From assembly GCA_021397845.1 (NCBI GenBank), contig CM038052.1:46956949-47020948 (forward strand): a stretch of DNA of 64,000 nucleotides. Direction: 5' to 3'. Source of the DNA: Areca catechu (taxonomy: Eukaryota > Streptophyta > Magnoliopsida > Arecales > Arecaceae). The position numbers and the translations under genes are program-made. How positions within the stretch are numbered: the stretch's first letter is position 1; each line of letters starts with the position of its first letter. The notes beneath the pieces are model-generated. The model searched no databases. It saw nothing but the letters and a program-made list of their open reading frames with translations, and was not told the DNA's origin. Below, piece by piece: positions 10,209-19,006 of this stretch.

Positions 10209-11144
10209 TACAGCCAACTGACCAGGAAGAAGGACGAAAGGTTTAGAACAAGGGACTGGCCATAGGTTGAATTTAGAAACAAAAGGTTCATATAGGTTTC
10301 GAAAACCAGAATCAACAAGGTTTGAAAAATATATTTTGATCAAATGACAAATTTTCGAGCAAAATTTGTAGAATATATTTTTGTTTGGTAGAGCACATTT
10401 GAATCTTTGGAAAAATTATTTTTGTAAGGTCTAAAAATCAAAAACCATGGAATTTGGGTCTAAACACTTAGGGTTTTAGCAAATAGGCGAAAATGTCGCA
10501 AATGTATCACAAAAAACCTTTCCAAATAGTAAATAAATAAATTTAGTAAACTTAATTTAGATGAAAACCCAATTTATTTTGCCCAAAATCAATGAAACAG
10601 TGATTTTTGCGAAAAAGGGGTGAAAAACGATCAAAAGATTAGGAAAATCTAAGAAAAACAAATCTAAAATATTATTTCCTCAAATGGAGTTTTAGAAATT
10701 CATTAAAACACGTAAAAATCCGGTTAGATTCAAGAAGAATATTTGGAAAACCCAAAACACGGTTGTTTGGTTCGAAAACAACAAAATTAAAAAACAAAGA
10801 ACATTAGAAAGGAGAAATACCTGATTTGTGAAGGATTGAGGGGTGAAAGGACGGATTTGGACAGAGGGGACCACTGTTCCAAGAAATCGGGGGGGAAGAA
10901 AATTTCAAAAAACCCTTGTTCGGTCCGTTTAAAAATAGTATCAGATTCGCAAGTGTCGACACTTCGGATTTGTCAAGTGTCGACACTTGGTCAGGTGTCG
11001 ACACTTGATACTTTCCAAGTGTCGACACTTGGCCAAAAATTCGAGAAAATCCGGAAAAAATAGGAAAAATTTTGACAAAGTTTTGGGGTTTTAATCAATA
11101 GGTTTTGAGCTTTAGGATTTAGGTAAGAAGATACTAAGAGAGTT
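10209..11144 (-). other. A: non-coding gap between pol and the extra ORF
   Basis: AT-rich spacer of about 940 bp with no supported gene. Its only structured part is the palindrome array at 10950-11032. A T-rich, TATA-like stretch follows the array on the minus strand (about 10935). It could be the leader of a separate transcript for the extra ORF; that is inference. Confidence 0.55.
10950..11032 (-). promoter_or_regulatory. Internal copy of the GTCGAC palindrome array (A)
   Basis: Four copies of the LTR motif, including CAAGTGTCGACACTTG twice, lie 113 bp downstream of the pol stop. Arrays at matching places occur in B (25782-25951), C (31548-31618) and D (45851-45929). Confidence 0.65.
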
Positions 11145-12179
11145 CTAGGAGAATGGATCAATGACACCTAACTCTCTTCTAATCAGACAGAACCTATCCT
11201 CACTCAAAGGCTTTGTAAACACATCAGCTAACTGATCATTAGTACAAACAAAATCAAGAATTACATTAGAGTTTTGTACATGATCTCTTATGAAATGATG
11301 TCTTATTTCAATGTGTTTACTTCTTGAATGTTGCACAGGATTTTTAGATAGGTTGATTGCACTAGTATTATCACATCTTATGGGTGTCTTAGTTAGTTTA
11401 ACACCAAAATCTTCGAGTTGTTGTTTGATCCAGAGGATTTGAGCACAACAGCTCCCAGCTGCTATATATTCGGCTTCCGCCGTAGATAGAGCAACTGAGT
11501 TCTGTTTCTTGCTACTCCAGGAGATCAAATTTACTCCAAGAAACTGACAGGTTCCACTAGTACTTTTACGATCAAGTTTACACCCAATAAAGTCAGCATC
11601 AGAATAAGCAATTAAATCAAATGAAGAATCTCTAGAGTACCATAAACCAATTTTAATTGAGCCATATAGATATCTAAGTATGCATTTAACAGCCAAAAGA
11701 TGAGACTCTTTAGGATTGGACTGATATCTAGCACACATACAGACACTAAACATGATATCTGGCCTACTGATAGTAAGATATAACAATGAACCAATCATGC
11801 CACGATATAATTTTTGGTCTATAGACTTACCTGATTCGTCCTTGTCAAGTCTACATGTAGAGCTCATAGGGGTACCTAACGGCTTAGTGTTCTCCATCCC
11901 AAACTTCTTGAGTATTTCTCTTGTGTATTTTGTTTGGTTGATGAAGATCCCCTCTTTGGTTTGCCTTATCTGGAGTCCGAGGAAGAAATTCAGTTCTCCC
12001 ATCATGCTCATCTCGAACTCACCCTGCATTAATCTTGCAAAATCTTGACAAAGAGATTCATTAGTAGCACCAAATATTATATCATCAATATAGATTTGTA
12101 CTACTAAGAGATCATCATTCTTTTTCTTTAAAAATAATGTTTTATCTACATTACCTTTAGTAAAATCATTTTTCATCAA
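11145..12179 (-). CDS. pol: Element A pol, 3' segment: reverse transcriptase palm to RNase H
   Basis: This 344-residue open segment is the C-terminal part of the copia polyprotein. It would copy element RNA into DNA inside virus-like particles. Near residue 30 it has the RT catalytic motif YIDDIIFGATNES. It continues through GELNFFLGLQIRQTKEG and the RNase H region (YSDADFIGCKLDRKST, ALSTAEAEYIAAGSC, RCDNTSAINLSKNPV, SKHIEIRHHFIRDHV) to LADVFTKPL and the natural end VIDPFS. The listed start is only the first Met after a break, not a true start; the frame continues upstream to the stop near 12345. It is the best preserved RT/RNase H region in the window. It is part of a pol that is no longer continuous. 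Confidence 0.85.
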   Translation of the reverse strand: MMKNDFTKGNVDKTLFLKKKNDDLLVVQIYIDDIIFGATNESLCQDFARLMQGEFEMSMMGELNFFLGLQIRQTKEGIFINQTKYTREILKKFGMENTKPLGTPMSSTCRLDKDESGKSIDQKLYRGMIGSLLYLTISRPDIMFSVCMCARYQSNPKESHLLAVKCILRYLYGSIKIGLWYSRDSSFDLIAYSDADFIGCKLDRKSTSGTCQFLGVNLISWSSKKQNSVALSTAEAEYIAAGSCCAQILWIKQQLEDFGVKLTKTPIRCDNTSAINLSKNPVQHSRSKHIEIRHHFIRDHVQNSNVILDFVCTNDQLADVFTKPLSEDRFCLIRRELGVIDPFS

Positions 12180-12533
12180 AAAGGAGCTTAAACGATCATA
12201 CCAAGCTCTTGGAGCTTGTTTTAATCCATATAAAGCTTTATGAAGTTTATAAACATGATTTAGAAATTCAGAACTTTCAAAACCAGGGGGTTGTTCAATA
12301 TAAACTTCTTCTTCAATTAATCCATTTAAAAAGGCACTTTAAACATCCATTTGATATAGTTTAAAATTCATGAAACAAGAAAAAGCCAACAATAGCCTAA
12401 TTGCCTCAAGTCTAGCCACAGGAGCAAAGGTTTCATCAAAATCTATCCCTTCCTCTTGATTGTATCCTTTGGCAACTAGTCTAGCTTTATTTCTAATTAC
12501 TATTCCATTTTCATCAAGTTTATTTCGAAAAAC

Positions 12534-13307
12534 CTATTTTGTGCCAATAATTGATGTGTTTGAAGGCCTATCCACTAGTGTCCAAACATTGTTCCTTTTA
12601 AATTGATTAAGTTCATCTTGCATAGCATTTATCCAATTACTATCACATTCAGCTTCCTCAATAATTTTAGGTTCAATTTGAGATACAAAAGCTAAGTAAT
12701 CACAAATATTTCTAAGAGATGATTGAGTACTTACACCTTTAGATGGATCACCTATAATTAGTTCTTTTGGGTGTCCATGAGCATACCTCCATTCTTTTAG
12801 TAATGGATCAACAGTTGATGTATTTTCATCACCTTGTGCTTGATCTCCGTTAGTGTTTTGATCATCGTTCTGTTCCTTGGTAAGTCCTTCATTGTTGTTT
12901 ATTTCTTCAGTTTTCTTGCTACCTGTTTCATCAAAAAGCACATCGTTTCTCGAAGATTTTTGGTTAGTTTCATCAAATACCACATGAATGGATTCTTCAA
13001 CAACAAGTGTCCTTCTATTGAAGACCCTGTATGCCTTACTAGATGTGGAGTAGCCTAGAAAGACTCCCTCATCTGATTTGGCATCAAATTTACTTAGATT
13101 ATCTTTACCATTGTTTAAGATGAAACAACGGTATCCAAAAACATAAAAATAATGGATTGAAGGTTTTCTACCCTTCCAAAGCTCATAAGGGGTTTTCTTT
13201 AAAATCGGTCGAATTAAAACTCGATTTAAAATATAGCATGCAGTATTTATGGCTTCCGTCCAAAAATATCTAGGTAAATCATTTTCATAAAGCATGGTGC
13301 ATGCCAT
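12534..13307 (-). CDS. pol: Element A pol segment: integrase C-terminal half
   Basis: 257-residue open stretch inside the broken pol of A. It starts just after the catalytic Glu block (MACTMLYENDLPRYFWTEA) and runs through the conserved integrase tail (PYELWKGRKPSIHYF, EGVFLGYSTSSKAYRVFNR). An acidic linker follows, up to the RT start (QDELNQFKRNNVWTLVDRP), and the segment ends at a TAG in place of Trp. Not an independent gene. Confidence 0.75.
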   Translation of the reverse strand: MACTMLYENDLPRYFWTEAINTACYILNRVLIRPILKKTPYELWKGRKPSIHYFYVFGYRCFILNNGKDNLSKFDAKSDEGVFLGYSTSSKAYRVFNRRTLVVEESIHVVFDETNQKSSRNDVLFDETGSKKTEEINNNEGLTKEQNDDQNTNGDQAQGDENTSTVDPLLKEWRYAHGHPKELIIGDPSKGVSTQSSLRNICDYLAFVSQIEPKIIEEAECDSNWINAMQDELNQFKRNNVWTLVDRPSNTSIIGTK

Positions 13308-13349
13308 TTCTTCAAGAGTTCTATTTTTTCTTTCTACTACCCCATTTTG

Positions 13350-13649
13350 TTAAGGTGTCCTAGGTGCAGAGAAATTGTGATGAATTCCATTTTCAATACA
13401 GAATTTATTAAAATCAGCATTTTCAAATTCAGTTCCATGATCACTTCTTAAAGATATTACTGAAACACCTTTTTCATTTAAAACTCTTTTGTGAAATCTA
13501 ATAAATTCAGAAAATGTTTCATCTTTATGTGCTAAAAACATGACCCAAGTAAAACATGAGAAATCATCTACAATGACTAGACTAAACTTCTTACCTCCCA
13601 AACTAGATGTTCTAGTAGGCCCAAAGAGGTCCATATGAAGCAATTCCAA
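13350..13649 (-). CDS. pol: Element A pol segment: integrase catalytic core
   Basis: 99-residue open stretch holding two of the three catalytic acids of the integrase: Asp in HMDLFGPTRTS and Asp in SLRSDHGTEFEN. It ends SAPRTP at a TAA replacing Gln; the catalytic Glu lies just beyond, in NGVVERKNR. Not an independent gene. Confidence 0.75.
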   Translation of the reverse strand: MELLHMDLFGPTRTSSLGGKKFSLVIVDDFSCFTWVMFLAHKDETFSEFIRFHKRVLNEKGVSVISLRSDHGTEFENADFNKFCIENGIHHNFSAPRTP

Positions 13650-13697
13650 AGGTCTAGATGTAGAGATTACTCCTTTTGGTTTGAAAGAAGATTTTGT

Positions 13698-14204
13698 TTA
13701 TTTTCCAAGTTGACATGCACTGCAAATCTTATCTTTTTCAAAATTGAGTTTAGGCAAATCTTTTACTAAATTCTTTTTGCTAAGTTTTGAAATTAAATGC
13801 ATGCTTGCATGTCCTAGTCTACGATGCCAAAGCCAACTAGTTTCATCGATCTTGGCTTCCATTGCCACTAGACATTGACCTTTCTGAATAGGGAGATCAT
13901 CAAGATCAACCATATAAATATTGCCATGCCTATGACCGATGAACTTAATGCCATTGTCATCTAGACTAGAAACAATGCACAAAGAAGATTCAAAAATAAC
14001 TTTAAAATTTTTGTCACAAAATTGACTAATGCTAAGCAAGTTATGTTTTAATCCATCAACATATAAAACATTATCAATATAAGAGGTAGGGGTGATATGG
14101 ATTTTACCAATACCGATTATTTTGCCCTTTCCATTATCACCAAAAGTTACATTGCCACCATTTTGATATGTGAGTGAAGAGAACTGCTCCACATCTCCTG
14201 TCAT
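13698..14204 (-). CDS. pol: Element A pol segment: protease end and GAG-pre-integrase domain
   Basis: 168-residue open stretch beginning within HMTGDVEQFSSL, next to the protease DSG motif. It continues through the beta-rich block (VTFGDNGKGKIIGIGK, HNLLSISQFCD) and the GAG-pre-integrase zinc-binding block (LWHRRLGHASMHLISKL, ICSACQLGK). It ends at a TAA in place of Gln. Not an independent gene. Confidence 0.75.
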   Translation of the reverse strand: MTGDVEQFSSLTYQNGGNVTFGDNGKGKIIGIGKIHITPTSYIDNVLYVDGLKHNLLSISQFCDKNFKVIFESSLCIVSSLDDNGIKFIGHRHGNIYMVDLDDLPIQKGQCLVAMEAKIDETSWLWHRRLGHASMHLISKLSKKNLVKDLPKLNFEKDKICSACQLGK

Positions 14205-14471
14205 ATGCCTTAAGCAACCGCTATCAAGGTACTACATTCTTTTCTTGTTGGTTGCAAGGCATACTTGCAATAAAGATTAAGTGGAGACTTTAGGCACCCA
14301 AGCCATCTTGGGTCCTTTTTGGTTAGTGGCATTGGTTCCTTTTGGAACCCAAACTTTCTTAGTGTTATTTAATTTTCTTTTGTTGCACATATAAAATTTA
14401 TGTCCTTTAATACTACAAGTATAGCATGTAATGGATGAAGATGCAGGCACAAAGAAATTTTTAAAAAGTTT

Positions 14472-15977
14472 CTATTTCTTATGAGTTCTGAATCCTAATC
14501 CAGCTTTGTCAAATACTGCTCTTTGGTTATTTAATAGTAAATTTAATTTTTCAGAACTGTAAGTAAATTTTTCAACAAAAGGTTTTAGTTTTTCGATTTC
14601 TTCTTTATATCTTTTGTTTTCTATTAAAATTTCTTTGCTTTGTCTTGACAATTTTTCATTTGAAAGTAAGTTACTTTTCTTTTCAAATATATCCTTTTCT
14701 TTTTCAAGAGCCATAATCTTATCATTTAAATTTTTATTTTGTATTAGAAGGTATTCATTTTCATTTGAAAGGTTGTTGTTTGTTTTAGCTAGTTCCAGAT
14801 TTTGCTTCTTTAAGTCTTTATGTTTTGACTTTAATTTTTGAAATTCTATAACTAGTTCATCAAAAATCTCATGAAGCTCATCAAAAGATAATTCATTTTC
14901 GGTTTCAGAACATACCTCTTCTTGATCGGCCATCAGATAGAAATTTGCTACTTCCTGCTGTTCTTCCTCTGAGCTGGAGTCTTTACTTTCACTCCAGGTT
15001 GCCATCATGGCTTTCTTTCTCAGCTTTCTTCTGCTTTTCTTTAACAAGGGGCAGTCTACCTTGAAATGCCCGGGTTTCTTACACTCAAAACATGTGGGCT
15101 GCTCCTCCTTCTTTTCCTTGTCTTTTTCCTTACTCGGCTCACCTTTCAGAGGTTTCTTTTTGTAGTTGAACTTTTTCTTCCTCATAAACCTTCTGAATTT
15201 CCTTGCTAACATAGCCGTTTCGTCTTCTTCGTCATCCTCTTCAGATTCTTCGCTTGAATCCTCTCTAGTAGTAGATTTGAACGCGATCGTCTTCTTTTTT
15301 TTATCCACCTCTCCATTCTTCTGTTTAAGGGATAGCTCATAAGTCATCAAGGAACCCAACAGTTGTTCCAGTGGGAGAGTGTTGACATCTTTTGCTTCTT
15401 CAATTGCAGTGACCTTTGCATCCCATGAAGCTGGTAGAGACCTGAGAAGTTTATTCACAAGTTCACCGTTAGAAATTATTTTTACTAGACTTCTCATGCC
15501 ATTCACAATGTTTGTGAACCTAGTATACATCTCACTGATAGACTCAGTAGGTTCCATTTTAAACATTTCATATATGTGAATTAGCATGTTAACCTTGGTG
15601 GTTTTCACTTGGTGTGTACCCTCATGGGTAACCTCAAGTGTATCCCAAATCTTCTTTGCGGAGAGACAGTTAGATATTCTATTAAACTCACTAGGATCAA
15701 GAGAGCAAAATAAAAGGTTCATTGCCTTAGCATTAAGCTCAATTTGCTTAATGTCATTCTCATCCCAATCATCTTCCATTTTTGGAGTGAGAATGCCATT
15801 AATCATCATTATAGGCTGATGAAGACCTTTTACAATTGTTCTCCATAAATTATAATCAAGAGCTTGTATAAATATGCGCATGCGTGTCTTCCAGTATGTG
15901 TAATTTGTGCCATTAAAAAGTGGGGGTCGGTTTGAAGCTTGACCTTCAACAATACCCATGCCTATTGGGGCTGCCAT
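14472..15977 (-). CDS. gag: Element A gag polyprotein
   Basis: The gag protein would form the virus-like particle that packages element RNA. It has 501 residues and starts MAAPIGMGIVEGQASNRP, 43 bp after the PBS. Residues about 20-220 are the copia-type gag domain (FNGTNYTYWKTRMRIFI, WDENDIKQIELNAKAMNLL, EFNRISNCLSAKKIWDTLE). A Lys/Glu-rich stretch (230-295) precedes a CCHC knuckle, Cys296-Cys299-His304-Cys309. Residues about 365-480 look like a long coiled coil. The ORF ends at a TAG where a Gln codon is expected; the frame then continues into a second knuckle and pol. Gag in SIRE-type elements is long like this one. Confidence 0.85.
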   Translation of the reverse strand: MAAPIGMGIVEGQASNRPPLFNGTNYTYWKTRMRIFIQALDYNLWRTIVKGLHQPIMMINGILTPKMEDDWDENDIKQIELNAKAMNLLFCSLDPSEFNRISNCLSAKKIWDTLEVTHEGTHQVKTTKVNMLIHIYEMFKMEPTESISEMYTRFTNIVNGMRSLVKIISNGELVNKLLRSLPASWDAKVTAIEEAKDVNTLPLEQLLGSLMTYELSLKQKNGEVDKKKKTIAFKSTTREDSSEESEEDDEEDETAMLARKFRRFMRKKKFNYKKKPLKGEPSKEKDKEKKEEQPTCFECKKPGHFKVDCPLLKKSRRKLRKKAMMATWSESKDSSSEEEQQEVANFYLMADQEEVCSETENELSFDELHEIFDELVIEFQKLKSKHKDLKKQNLELAKTNNNLSNENEYLLIQNKNLNDKIMALEKEKDIFEKKSNLLSNEKLSRQSKEILIENKRYKEEIEKLKPFVEKFTYSSEKLNLLLNNQRAVFDKAGLGFRTHKK

Positions 15978-16020
15978 GATCTTTTACTCAAGATCCTTGG
16001 ACCTACAAGAGAGTACCGGA

Positions 16021-16032
16021 GCTCTGATACCA
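16021..16032 (-). other. Primer-binding site of A (initiator Met-tRNA)
   Basis: The minus strand reads TGGTATCAGAGC two bases inside the 5' LTR. This is complementary to the 3' end of plant initiator methionine tRNA and is the usual copia primer site. Confidence 0.92.
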
Positions 16033-16034
16033 CT

Positions 16035-17516
16035 TGTTGCCCAGAAATGGAGCCCAAGAGGGGGGGGTGAATTGGGTCTTTTAAAAATTTAACATAATAA
16101 AATGAAGGTCCAGTGGTACTTTTGAGCAATAATAAATTTGATGCAAGATGACAGCAATAATTAAAGAGTATGAGAGGAAAAGAGCAATCAGACACAAACA
16201 CAAATTTTATAGTGGTTCGGTACAAACCTAGTACCTACATCCACTCCCCAAGCCACCCTTGGGAATTCCACTATAATCCACACCAGATTATAGTTGACTT
16301 GTTTTTCCCAAGGCTCACAAGTCAAAACCTAAGTTGGTTTTGTCACCTAGGCTTACCAACAAACCTAAATACTTGTTTTGTCTTCGGGCTCACAAGTTAA
16401 CCCTAGTTGGTTTTGTCCCTTTGGCTCACCAACAAACCACAAAAACCTTCTTTCAAGACACCCTTGAAAGCAAGGTCAAATCATAATTAAAACAGATATG
16501 AAATTTAAAAGCTACAACAAACTCTCTTCAAGTGTAGATTGGAATATTTGAAGCTCAAAAGGATGCTTTGTCTTCACTCTTCTCCAAGATGCCTCTTTTT
16601 GGAATGAAGTAGGGTTGAGCTTGTAGGCTTTTCAGTGGAATCAAGCTAGAAGAGACTTTTGATTTGAAGTTTGGAGAGAATATTGGTTTTATGGCTTTTG
16701 AGTGGACTTGAATGCTCTTGAATATACTTCTCTTCACTTCTCTCTTGCTTTCTCTTCTTTCTCTTCTTTTTCTTTCTTTAAAATGAGGTTGGTGGAGATT
16801 AAATACACCAAAAACCTTCTAAAAACAGTTTGTGACCGTTGGAGCATTGGAAATAGCCGTTTGGAGCTTGAAAACCAACTTCTGCAAGCCAGAAAAATAG
16901 ATTTGTTAGAGCTGTCAGGCTGCAAGTGTCGACACTTGGATGTCAGGTGTCAACACTTGGATGTCTGGTGTCGACACTTGATTTCTGGGTGTCGATACTT
17001 GAACATTCAAGTGTCGACACTCGATGCACAGGTGTCGACACTTGACACAAAAATCCTTAAAACAGCAAAGTTCTGTGTTTTCAAAAATCTCAAGCCTTGA
17101 GTTGACACTTGGAACCTAAGTGTCGACACTTGGTGTCGACACTTGAATATAGGTATCGACACTTGGCGTGCCAAGGATTTTTATCCGTGCCAAATGCTGA
17201 AGTGTCGACACTTGACTCTCCAGGTGTCGACACTTGAGACTGAAAACATCCAGATTCAAGTGAAAATGCCTCGAAAACAAAAATAAAACTCATGAATACT
17301 TAAACACATAATAGTTAAGCAATTATATGTCCTTTTTCAATGAAGATGATGCCCGGATATGTGAGAATTGCTCTATGCCATTATGTGCCATACACCATAA
17401 GTTTTTGGAATTTTGAGGTGCTTTCTTCCTGAAAACTCACAACTTGAAATCCTCATTAGAATACAATATGCACTCAATGTTTTGTTATTCATCAAAATCA
17501 CTGAGTGGAGCCAACA
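16035..17516 (-). repeat. 5' LTR of element A (1.48 kb)
   Basis: Matches 6563-8050. It holds the palindrome array (16923-17236) and a TATTTAA box (minus strand, 16805-16799) 118 bp away. The stem is plus-strand GGTAC 16219-16223 with GTACC 16231-16235. Compared with the 3' LTR, both arms of the stem differ by one base and remain paired. Confidence 0.95.
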
Positions 17517-17521
17517 AGATA
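17517..17521. repeat. Right target-site duplication of element A (AGATA)
   Basis: Exact copy of 6558-6562. Confidence 0.92.
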
Positions 17522-17996
17522 AAATTCACTTCAAAAGGATTTTCAATGAAAACAAGGTATAGCTCCCCCTTTCTTAAGGAATTTGTAAAAACTTTTTCAA
17601 TTCAAGTTTTCAAAAAATTTTCAAAATTTGTTTATCCCTTGCACATCACAAATATATAAATCATTTGTCTTTAAAGCTTACTACTCCCAAAAATATATTA
17701 CATTTATACTTAAATCACTATACTATACTTAAATCACTATACTACTCCCCCTTTTTATTATCATTAAAAAGGTAGGAAGACAAATAGGCTGAACATTCAA
17801 GATATAGCATTAAAGTGTAATGTAAGAACTTCATTCCAATTCATAAAGATAATGAAATAACAAGAAAATTGAAATCATTCATTCATTTATAGTCATAAAC
17901 ATGAAGTACAACATGATATTTCATTTCAAGTCAGAATTTGTACAACAAAAGACAAAACATACATGGATGCATAAACTATCTAAAAATATAAATATC
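17522..17996 (-). other. C interior: non-coding stretch between A and the extra ORF end
   Basis: AT-rich 3' non-coding sequence of element C with PPT-like G-runs on the minus strand (near 17562-17572 and 17746-17756). No gene is supported. Confidence 0.6.
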
Positions 17997-19006
17997 CTAA
18001 TCCTCATCCATATCATCATCATCTGAAGATGATCCGATCTTAATCGGTCCTGTATCAGTAGAAGATCGAGCTTGAGGCCACATCGATCTGAGATCTCGGA
18101 GTCGGGTCCTGGTTGGTCATGGAGGGGTACGACGACCATGACCTCTGCATCATGCATATGTCTAACCTCTGGCTGGAGCAAAAGTGAAAGCAATGTTCTC
18201 CGCAGGAACAGAACTGATTGGGTCGACAGTCTCTACGACTGCCGGAAGTGGCATGTGATCAAAAGAGGGACCGGAGTCAAGATACTGAAATCCGGGTGTA
18301 TAAAGCCAAGCTCTTGGATAAGTGAGGATGTGTGAATAGTAGGAGTATCAAAAATAGGAGTATCAGTCGATGATACAATAGGTGTATCAGGGATAGAAGT
18401 ATCTGCTGAAGAATGAACTGGTAAGTCTGCAATCGATGTATCAATGATAGGGGTGTCAATAATAGGTATATCGATAATGGGGGTATCAACAATATGTGAA
18501 TGTACAATAGGAATATCAATAACTGGAGAATCAATAACTGGTGAAAGTATAGGTATAGGATCATGATCATCCGATCTGGAAGGAGAGGATAGAACAGGAG
18601 TCCGGGTAGGTGAACTAAAAGGATCAAGAGTAGGACTCCTGGACAAGTTTGCCGTCACCTCCGCTACTGGCTCTGTAATCATATCTGGAAAGTCGAATCC
18701 ACCAGTGTCAGTCTCCTCATCATCTCCATGAACATCATCACCATCAACATCAACAACAGGTGTAGGAGCAGGTGGAGCTGTATCATCACTAGAGTACTCA
18801 CTGAAGGTTTGGACAGTGCAGTCAATATAGCTGAGATGCCATCACTAAGTCCATTGTGGCTCTCTCTAGACTCAGCTATGAAGCAGCCAAGATGCTGTCT
18901 AATGATCAAAACTTCTATCTCAATGCATCTGACTCTGTCCAATAAGCTATCAGAAACACCTTGAGTCTCCATCTGAGCTGGTTGAGGCTGTGCTGAAGTA
19001 GTAGGA
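17997..19006 (-). pseudogene. Extra ORF of C, C-terminal half (split by element B)
   Basis: This is the C-terminal half of the extra ORF of C; the N-terminal half is at 30330-31296 across element B. It is low complexity, with Pro, Ser, Thr, Ile and Asp. Open stretch 18682-18233 contains back-to-back units of the type IIDTPIIDIPI. It ends in an acidic tail (DDDDMDED, stop at 17997), like the ends of the extra ORFs in A, B and D. Several frameshifts and stops occur before 18682. The domain family is recognised from the other half, not from this part. Confidence 0.55.
19002..19006. repeat. Left target-site duplication of element B (TAGGA)
   Basis: TAGGA is repeated exactly at 30325-30329. Confidence 0.92.

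Larger units (their letters stand above)
12180..14471 (-). pseudogene. pol: Element A pol, 5' part: second zinc knuckle, protease, integrase, RT fingers (with stops)
   Basis: This is the upstream part of pol, read on the minus strand. It contains a CCHC knuckle CYTCSIKGHKFYMC (about 14420) and the protease motif YLDSGCLRHMTGD (about 14215). A GAG-pre-integrase block is open at 14204-13698. The integrase core follows: HMDLFGP and RSDHGTEF (open 13649-13350), then NGVVERKNR (open 13307-12534). RT fingers come last. Single-base stops divide it at 13697 (TAA where relatives have CAA), 13349 (TAA for CAA), 12533 (TAG for TGG) and near 12345 (TAA). A TAG at 14472 also separates it from gag where relatives read Gln. 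Most of these are C-to-T or G-to-A changes. Confidence 0.85.
6563..17516 (-). mobile_element. Element A: copia (SIRE/Maximus-like) retrotransposon, minus strand
   Basis: A is complete from LTR to LTR (about 10.95 kb) and has exact AGATA duplications. The minus-strand order is 5' LTR 17516-16035, PBS 16032-16021, gag 15977-14472, pol 14471-11145, palindrome array 11032-10950, extra ORF 10208-8627, polypurine tract 8065-8051 and 3' LTR 8050-6563. Gag and the RT-RNase H end of pol remain open over long stretches; single stops divide the rest. It sits in the 3' non-coding part of element C and is among the youngest insertions in the nest. Confidence 0.95.

Noticed and set aside
16021..16032. tRNA-like GCTCTGATACCA strings as possible tRNA gene ends
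   Set aside because: They are primer-binding sites next to LTRs; no cloverleaf can be drawn around them.
18277..18627. 116-residue Leu/Ile-rich minus-strand frame that looks like a membrane protein
   Set aside because: It is another frame of the ATC-rich repeat in the extra ORF of C; the supported frame is 18682-18233.
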